From a virus, in the IMG/VR virus record IMGVR_UViG_3300027806_000136, positions 1 through 26,791 of that record: a stretch of DNA of 26,791 nucleotides; one strand, 5' to 3'. The first letter of the stretch is position 1, and each line of letters opens with the position of its first letter. A program made the position numbers and the translations under genes. Below the pieces are notes generated by a model. That model made no database searches. It had not been told where the DNA came from and saw nothing but the letters and a program-made list of their open reading frames with translations. This document shows positions 22,325 through 26,791 of the stretch, piece by piece.

Positions 22325-24474
22325 TATCGCACCTCTAACGTCAGCACGCGCACGGTAAATGGCGCGGCTTCTACTTGTGTCAGCGCAAAATCCCAATCGC
22401 GCTTTCGGCCCATGTATTTCTTCTTGCGCCACCCGGTGCGCAATGGGGGCGGTTCGGAGATATCATCGGCGGCGCGGTACGGCGAAAGAACTTGCCCCAT
22501 CGCGTAGAAGATGCCGCTATCTAGGATATCAATCGACGCACCGGCGACGCGTTGATATTCGCTAGGACCGAATTCCGGATCGATTGGGGGCCACGGCTGC
22601 ACCGTGACGGGGAAGCGATCGCCAGCCTCATAATCACGCGGGCCGGTTGTCGGCGATCCAGTGATCACGCCGCCGGCAGTGCAGTCGTAAAGTGAGCCGA
22701 GATCGGCGCGGCGCGCTTCACCGTCAACCGTCTTGCGCCAAACGAGCGCAATATCTTGGCGGCTCGCGAGCGTGGCGCTTGTTGGCGTCGTCCCGCCCGC
22801 GTGCGAGATCAGGATCGAATTATCAAGCAGTCGATCGTTATCGAACCGTTCCAGCGTGTATGAGCCGGAGCGGTTGACGACGGCGTGAACGCTCCCTTGC
22901 CAATAGCATAGGTCAACAAACGAACCGTTGACCGTGCTCCAAAGCGACGCGCCGGCTAGCTCACTGTCTCGGCGATAGTGGACGACGCAAAGCGCGCCGT
23001 CGTTATTGACCGCAAAGATATAGCGCTCCGGCCCAAGGTCGGAGCCATCGACAAGCAACATACGCGAGGGTGAATTGAAGAGGGTACTCGATGCGCCAAG
23101 CAATTCAGTGCCGGACCACGCGCGGCGCAATTGCCCCGTCGCCGTCAAGAGCATAAGGCGATCGGCTTCGGCTTCGGCAAACACAACGCCTTCGGCCGTC
23201 TTGACGGTGTTGCAAGCCGTCGCCTTCTCGGGGCCGATTGGAAGGAATTCGACGTTGGCCGGCGTCAACGGAGAGCCGGGGCCTTCGCCGACGTAATAAC
23301 ACCCGTTGTCGGTCAGCGTGATTAGCTGTTCCATCGACACAAGTTGAATGACGCGCTTGCCCTTAGCATCGCCGGGGCCGTCGATGATCGCCTCATCATC
23401 TAGGCCGGAGCCAGTGTCAAAGTCTTCCGGTATGCCGATCAGCGACATTGCGTGAAGCTCTGGCGCTCCGGCGAAGTCGGCGAAAATCAAGCGATCCTTG
23501 TGCGACAACACCGCTGACGGATAGCCTCGATAGGCGGAAAGCAATTGCTCTTTCCATTGCACGGTGCCGCCGTTTGAACCCGCCGCGCCAACGGCCGTCA
23601 GCGGCGTTGCTCCGGCGGGGCCGAGTAGATTGTTCGAAGACGTGCTGGGGTCGGTGAACGTGTCCATAAGGATCACGTTCAGTTGCGTCGCAGAGACAAT
23701 GCTTGCGACTTCCATTTCGATATCGCCAACACTGTCTTGCACGACTTGCCCGGCCGCGAACCCCTTCGTGCTCCCAACGGTCAAGAGCCGCGTCGGGTAT
23801 AGCTCTTGAATGACCGTCGCCGTTACTGTGTCAGCGTCAGTGAACGCCGTTACCTCAACCTCCCGGTCAAGCAGGGTGAAGCGAACGCCAACGTGCGACG
23901 CGTTGAAAACCGCGCCACTCGCTTGCAGCGTAATGCTACCCGTCACGCCGCTTGGTGTGATCGTCTCGCCGCGCGTTTCGCGGAAGCGATAATAAGGCCA
24001 GCCGCGCGAGCTATCCGTTCGCGTCTCGAATGCGAACGCGGCGATTGAGAACGAAGAGCCGGCTTCGCTCCAAGTCAATTCGCGCGGGGCAAAACCACGG
24101 CTCGCGATGATTAGTCGATCGTCGTATTGCGTAATCTGCATTGTGTGCAGATACGCCGCCGCGATGCCGGAAGGGTTGATCGTTGAAAGGATCGTGCCGG
24201 CCGCGTTGATGACGTCGATTTGCCCGTCGCGGAACGCAAGTAATCGCTCCGTTCCAGCGCGCGAGAGAAACGGCACTACGCGGGAATTACCCGAAAGCGC
24301 CAGCACGCGCGCCAAGCCCGGCCGGCGCGCAAAGCCGCCGCCGTAGGTCAGGCGCACGTTGCGCATGCGCTTTGCGGTCAAGCCCCATAGGTCGGCGTCC
24401 GCGCGCCGCTCGAATTGCGGATCGGCTTCGCCGCCCTCGAAGCTATATTGGACAACGTTGCGAGGACGCCTCAT
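22324..24474 (-). CDS. Tail tubular protein B (gp12-like nozzle), 716 aa
   Basis: It overlaps the tail tube A gene as ATGA. The N-terminus carries the nozzle signature: YSFEGGEADPQFERRADAD, then KRMRNVRLTYGGGFARRPGL (about residues 35-54). Long beta-rich repeats follow (for example YDDRLIIASRGFAPRELTW), as expected for a propeller. The protein forms the hexameric nozzle at the tip of a short tail. Its length is close to T7 gp12 (about 794 aa). It confirms a podovirus-type virion. Confidence 0.85.
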   Translation of the reverse strand: MRRPRNVVQYSFEGGEADPQFERRADADLWGLTAKRMRNVRLTYGGGFARRPGLARVLALSGNSRVVPFLSRAGTERLLAFRDGQIDVINAAGTILSTINPSGIAAAYLHTMQITQYDDRLIIASRGFAPRELTWSEAGSSFSIAAFAFETRTDSSRGWPYYRFRETRGETITPSGVTGSITLQASGAVFNASHVGVRFTLLDREVEVTAFTDADTVTATVIQELYPTRLLTVGSTKGFAAGQVVQDSVGDIEMEVASIVSATQLNVILMDTFTDPSTSSNNLLGPAGATPLTAVGAAGSNGGTVQWKEQLLSAYRGYPSAVLSHKDRLIFADFAGAPELHAMSLIGIPEDFDTGSGLDDEAIIDGPGDAKGKRVIQLVSMEQLITLTDNGCYYVGEGPGSPLTPANVEFLPIGPEKATACNTVKTAEGVVFAEAEADRLMLLTATGQLRRAWSGTELLGASSTLFNSPSRMLLVDGSDLGPERYIFAVNNDGALCVVHYRRDSELAGASLWSTVNGSFVDLCYWQGSVHAVVNRSGSYTLERFDNDRLLDNSILISHAGGTTPTSATLASRQDIALVWRKTVDGEARRADLGSLYDCTAGGVITGSPTTGPRDYEAGDRFPVTVQPWPPIDPEFGPSEYQRVAGASIDILDSGIFYAMGQVLSPYRAADDISEPPPLRTGWRKKKYMGRKRDWDFALTQVEAAPFTVRVLTLEVR

Positions 24475-25067
24475 GTGCGATCAACCGCTCGATTGCGCCA
24501 CGCGCGAAGCATCGGGCTCCGGTTGTTCTTCTTCGGCGGCGACTGACGCTTGTCCCGGTTCATCGCTCGCGTCATCTTGCGCATAGCGATATCTTCGCGC
24601 TCCAAGGCGCGAATGCGTTCCTCGAATGCTTCGAGCACGCGAGCGACCATAAACTCTTGGACCGCGCCGGCGAAGTCAGGGGGCCAACGGGTCTCGCTCG
24701 GCCACCAATTGTAGATAAGCGTCAAGTCTTCGTCGGCCGCGTCTTCGCGGTACGTGTAGATTTTGTTCTCAACAATTTCGTAGGCGACCGCCTTGCCGTA
24801 GGTGTCGATCAAATCGCGGACATTGATGCACTCGGCCGGGATTGCGTACTGCGTTTTGTACGGGGCCGGTGGCGTATCGACCTCGCGCGTCACCGTCTCC
24901 CAACGCGTCGCGAAGCTCCAAGCGTGCGCGCATAGCGCTTCCGTCACGAGACTATCGTAGAGCGCGACCGCCGCGATCACGTCGTCGCTATCGTCGGTCA
25001 GGGATTGAGGAGGCTCCCCGCCCGCTCGAATAACTGCCGCTTTGATGATGCCAAGTTTGTCAGCCAT
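24471..25067 (-). CDS. Tail tubular protein A (gp11-like gatekeeper), 198 aa
   Basis: T7 gp11 forms the dodecameric ring joining portal to nozzle. Here the pattern is typical: an N-terminal helix (KLGIIKAAVIRAGGEP), a helix with LYDSLVTEALCAHAWSFATR (about 36-55), the strand YKTQYAIPAECINV, and a long terminal helix FMVARVLEAFEERIRALERE, followed by a basic tail. The length matches gp11 (196 aa). The start at 25067 follows the terminator at 25077-25113 and has no strong ribosome-binding site. Confidence 0.83.
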   Translation of the reverse strand: MADKLGIIKAAVIRAGGEPPQSLTDDSDDVIAAVALYDSLVTEALCAHAWSFATRWETVTREVDTPPAPYKTQYAIPAECINVRDLIDTYGKAVAYEIVENKIYTYREDAADEDLTLIYNWWPSETRWPPDFAGAVQEFMVARVLEAFEERIRALEREDIAMRKMTRAMNRDKRQSPPKKNNRSPMLRAWRNRAVDRT

Positions 25068-25076
25068 GACGCATAT

Positions 25077-25113
25077 AAAAAGAGCCGGTGCGCTGATTTC
25101 TCAACGCACCGGC
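25077..25113 (-). terminator. Intrinsic terminator between head and tail modules
   Basis: On the minus strand a 9-bp stem GCCGGTGCG/CGCACCGGC (25113-25105 with 25092-25084) with a 12-base loop is followed by TCTTTTTATA. It splits the capsid genes from the tail genes and would lower tail expression relative to capsid. Confidence 0.72.
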
Positions 25114-25142
25114 CAAGTTGGTCCCAGGGAGGGTAGGGACTA

Positions 25143-25652
25143 TTATTCCGCCGGCGGGGCCGGCTGTTCAGGGGCCGGAGCGGGAGCCGGGGCCGGAGCC
25201 GGTTGCGCAGCGAGCGAACCGAGAACGCCTTCGACTTCCGACACGCGCGAGGAGACAAGGGTCAAGCCCTGATCAAGCTCTGCCGCGTCAGCCTTAACCG
25301 CGTCAACGTCGGCCTTAGTCGCATACGCGCTAAGGTCGGGAGCCGACTTAGCTTCAACCGTCGCCACGCGAGCTTCAGCCGCCGCCAAGCGAACTGCGAA
25401 GTCGCGAACTTGGTCGATCAGCGCCGCAACGCTATCGGCCGTGGCGGGGTCGATCGTGCCGGCGATCGCCGACTTGATAGCTTGCGCCTTCTCCGCGCGC
25501 CGCGCCGCCGCCGTGGCGAAGGCCGCGTGCGCTTCATCGTTGAGCGGTTCCAGATTGTCGCCCGGCTCGCCCTCGAAGTTGATCGTAGTGCCGGCTGGAA
25601 CCATCGTGTCGTTGATGAATGCCGGGCTTTTCGTTTTGTACTCAGCGGCCAT
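25143..25652 (-). CDS. Coiled-coil virion protein with Pro-Ala tail, 169 aa
   Basis: AGGCAGGTG precedes the ATG. Residues 1-50 resemble a short beta-rich cap (YKTKSPAFINDTMVPAGTTI). About 50-145 form a long Ala-rich coiled coil (FAVRLAAAEARVATVEAKS, KADVDAVKADAAELD). The end is a Pro-Ala repeat (APAPAPAPAPEQPAP). It lies between cement and tail genes, as an accessory head or tail-fibre-like protein would. I do not recognise the family with confidence. Confidence 0.6.
   Translation of the reverse strand: MAAEYKTKSPAFINDTMVPAGTTINFEGEPGDNLEPLNDEAHAAFATAAARRAEKAQAIKSAIAGTIDPATADSVAALIDQVRDFAVRLAAAEARVATVEAKSAPDLSAYATKADVDAVKADAAELDQGLTLVSSRVSEVEGVLGSLAAQPAPAPAPAPAPEQPAPPAE
25155..25202. repeat. 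GGAGCC/GGGGCC short tandem repeat encoding Pro-Ala
   Basis: Imperfect 6-base units encode the (PA)n C-terminus of the coiled-coil virion protein. Such a tract can change length by slippage. Confidence 0.5.
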
Positions 25653-25688
25653 TTTGCACCTGCCTGCTAGAAGAAAATCCAGATCGAA

Positions 25689-25717
25689 GGGCGGCGAGCC
25701 GAAGCCCGCCGCCGCCC
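25689..25717. terminator. Hairpin after the cement protein gene
   Basis: GGGCGGCG (25689-25696) pairs with CGCCGCCC (25710-25717) just past the cement gene. The minus-strand side continues TTCGATCTGGATTTTC, so the T-tract is poor. It may be a weak terminator or an mRNA-protecting stem. Confidence 0.4.
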
Positions 25718-25719
25718 GA

Positions 25720-26160
25720 TTAGTAGTTCACATACCCACGCGGGAAGGCGAACTGACGGTCAATGTTCGGCGTCAGGAACGCGCGAACCTTACCGGCCGT
25801 CATCGGGCCGGTCGCAACCGTGAAGTTGAGACCCAAGTAGCGTTGCGTGATCTTTTCGATCGGCAAGCGCCCCTTGAAGATCGTGTAGCCGGCAACAAGC
25901 GTCGCCTTGCCAACCACGCTCGCCAACGTTTGCAGCGTGGCCGGAGACGAAAGCGACGCGTTGTCGTCGTCAACCAGATCGACCGTCAACGTTGCCGCGC
26001 CCGCCGCCGTGAACGCTTCGGTTGCCATGACGATCAGATAGAGATCGTCCAGCAAACCGAGATCGCGGTTGTTGGCTCCCAAATCAATCTTGTCCGTTGA
26101 GACGCGCGTCGCAGTGATTGCGTCATCCCAATCGAACCGGGCTTGTTTATCGATAATCAT
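25720..26160 (-). CDS. Bbp16-type capsid cement protein, 146 aa
   Basis: Cement proteins lock the outer surface of HK97-fold capsids. The start MIIDKQARFDWDDAIT, the NNRDLGLLDDLYLIVMATEA region and the C-terminal ..PRGYVNY ending match the Bordetella phage BPP-1 Bbp16 pattern as I recall it. The sequence is beta-rich (LTVDLVDDDN, LGLNFTVATGPMT). AGGAAGGA lies before the ATG. It sits directly downstream of the major capsid gene, as in BPP-1. Confidence 0.8.
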   Translation of the reverse strand: MIIDKQARFDWDDAITATRVSTDKIDLGANNRDLGLLDDLYLIVMATEAFTAAGAATLTVDLVDDDNASLSSPATLQTLASVVGKATLVAGYTIFKGRLPIEKITQRYLGLNFTVATGPMTAGKVRAFLTPNIDRQFAFPRGYVNY

Positions 26161-26189
26161 TCTCGCTGTCCTTCCTGTTTCAGCGTTGT

Positions 26190-26210
26190 CTAATCCCGGT
26201 TCAGGATTAG
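26190..26210. other. Hairpin between capsid and cement genes
   Basis: CTAATCC (26190-26196) pairs with GGATTAG (26204-26210) around a 7-base loop and includes the capsid stop codon. There is no T-tract, so processing or 3'-end protection is more likely than termination. Confidence 0.4.
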
Positions 26211-26791
26211 GAGATCGTGGCTTCCGAGTTCAGAATTGCATCGCAACGCTTCACTTGAATGCCGTCGAACATCATCACGCGCTTTCCGGCGACCGTCTCG
26301 AAGGTCAGATTGGTGCTGACGCGTTCAAGAATGCCAAGACGCAAGGCCGTGAAAATCGTCTTGTTGCAATAAAGCACTTGACGACCGCCGGCCGGAGTTT
26401 CGACGCGCTCGATCAATTGGATCAAGTACGTGATCAGCGCCTTTTGGTTGTTCACCGTACCGCGAACATCGCTCACGTCGATGTTGCAGATACGGCCGCA
26501 CGAACGCCAATCGCGAAGCGTCAAGCCCAGCTTCCAAGAATACTTGGACATGAGCACGGTGAAGCGCGAGCCGTCGCTTTCTTGGCGAACTTGACGGCCC
26601 AGGTTTTCCGCCGAGAGGCCAGCCATCGTACCCTTCGGGTAGATGCCGTGCATCGTGGTCGGACCCCAGCCGCAAAGCCAGATCGACGTGTTATCCGAAG
26701 ACGCACCGCCGGCGCTCACGACGTTCTCAGACGTGTTCACACCCGAAAGGGCGTTGAAGCGCGGCGCGAGACCGTGGAACTTTTCTGGCGC
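26207..26791 (-). CDS. Major capsid protein, partial (C-terminal 194 residues)
   Basis: The frame stays open to the window edge, with residues APEKFHGLAPRFNALSG before the internal GTG at 26740, so the gene starts outside. NTSIWLCGWGPTTMHGIYPK and SWKLGLTLRDWRSCGRICNI are typical of the BPP-1-type HK97-fold major capsid family. The N-terminal arm is missing here. It is the first late gene in the window; terminase, portal and scaffold are expected beyond the right edge. Confidence 0.85.
   Translation of the reverse strand, partial: APEKFHGLAPRFNALSGVNTSENVVSAGGASSDNTSIWLCGWGPTTMHGIYPKGTMAGLSAENLGRQVRQESDGSRFTVLMSKYSWKLGLTLRDWRSCGRICNIDVSDVRGTVNNQKALITYLIQLIERVETPAGGRQVLYCNKTIFTALRLGILERVSTNLTFETVAGKRVMMFDGIQVKRCDAILNSEATIS

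Noticed and set aside
25155-25202. CRISPR-like or regulatory tandem repeats
   Set aside because: Six-base GC-rich units in frame encoding Pro-Ala; no spacers and no longer unit.

Overview
The window is phage DNA from end to end: a temperate, short-tailed (podovirus-type) phage of an alphaproteobacterium, with about 60% GC and densely overlapping genes. The alphaproteobacterial host is inferred from three things: a phage-borne GcrA-like protein, a family confined largely to that class; 41 bases matching the 5' half of a tRNA-Lys(CTT) at the presumed attP; and near-total absence of the CcrM methylation motif GANTC. Phage genes lie on both sides of the integrase/attP region, so the sequence represents the free or circular phage form rather than a prophage edge.

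Layout. (1) 88-4092, minus strand: a tight early/replication operon reading leftward. It encodes a Cro-like regulator, an RMF-like protein, a RusA resolvase, several small DNA-binding or membrane proteins, a primase zinc-finger domain in its own frame, and a TOPRIM/DnaB-type primase-helicase. (2) 4099-5350: the immunity region. It holds an S24-family repressor on the plus strand, an Xre-like gene on the minus strand, and four copies of a 17-bp operator, CGTGAG-N5-CTCAYG. (3) 5333-9358, plus strand: a recombination/lysogeny operon of membrane protein, RecE-like nuclease, two unknowns, GcrA-like protein, AlpA-like excisionase and tyrosine integrase. A fifth operator lies just inside the excisionase gene. 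(4) 9358-9580: attP, with arm-type repeats, the tRNA-Lys 5' half and an IHF-like site. (5) 9561-26791, minus strand: the late operon, read from right to left. Its order is major capsid protein (cut by the window edge), Bbp16-type cement protein, a coiled-coil virion protein, gp11-like and gp12-like tail tube proteins, a gp14-like internal protein, a 755-aa internal protein, a 2076-aa polyvalent protein, an 871-aa membrane-associated internal protein, and three small membrane or secreted proteins probably used in lysis.

How it works together. The repressor most likely binds the five operators and shuts both early operons and an internal integrase promoter. The late operon builds a Bordetella BPP-1/T7-like capsid and tail. 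Its internal proteins, including the polyvalent protein (ADP-ribosyltransferase-like, ParB-like and metallopeptidase-like regions), would be ejected into the host with the DNA. Terminase, portal, DNA polymerase, receptor-binding fibre and an obvious endolysin are not in the window.

Most notable observations: one GANTC site in 26.8 kb (the one inside the tRNA att core) in a phage that carries its own GcrA-like protein; the five-site operator network; an attP carrying the unusual 5' half of a tRNA; a primase split across two frames; and two low-GC islands inside the polyvalent gene, one of them coinciding with its ADP-ribosyltransferase-like domain.
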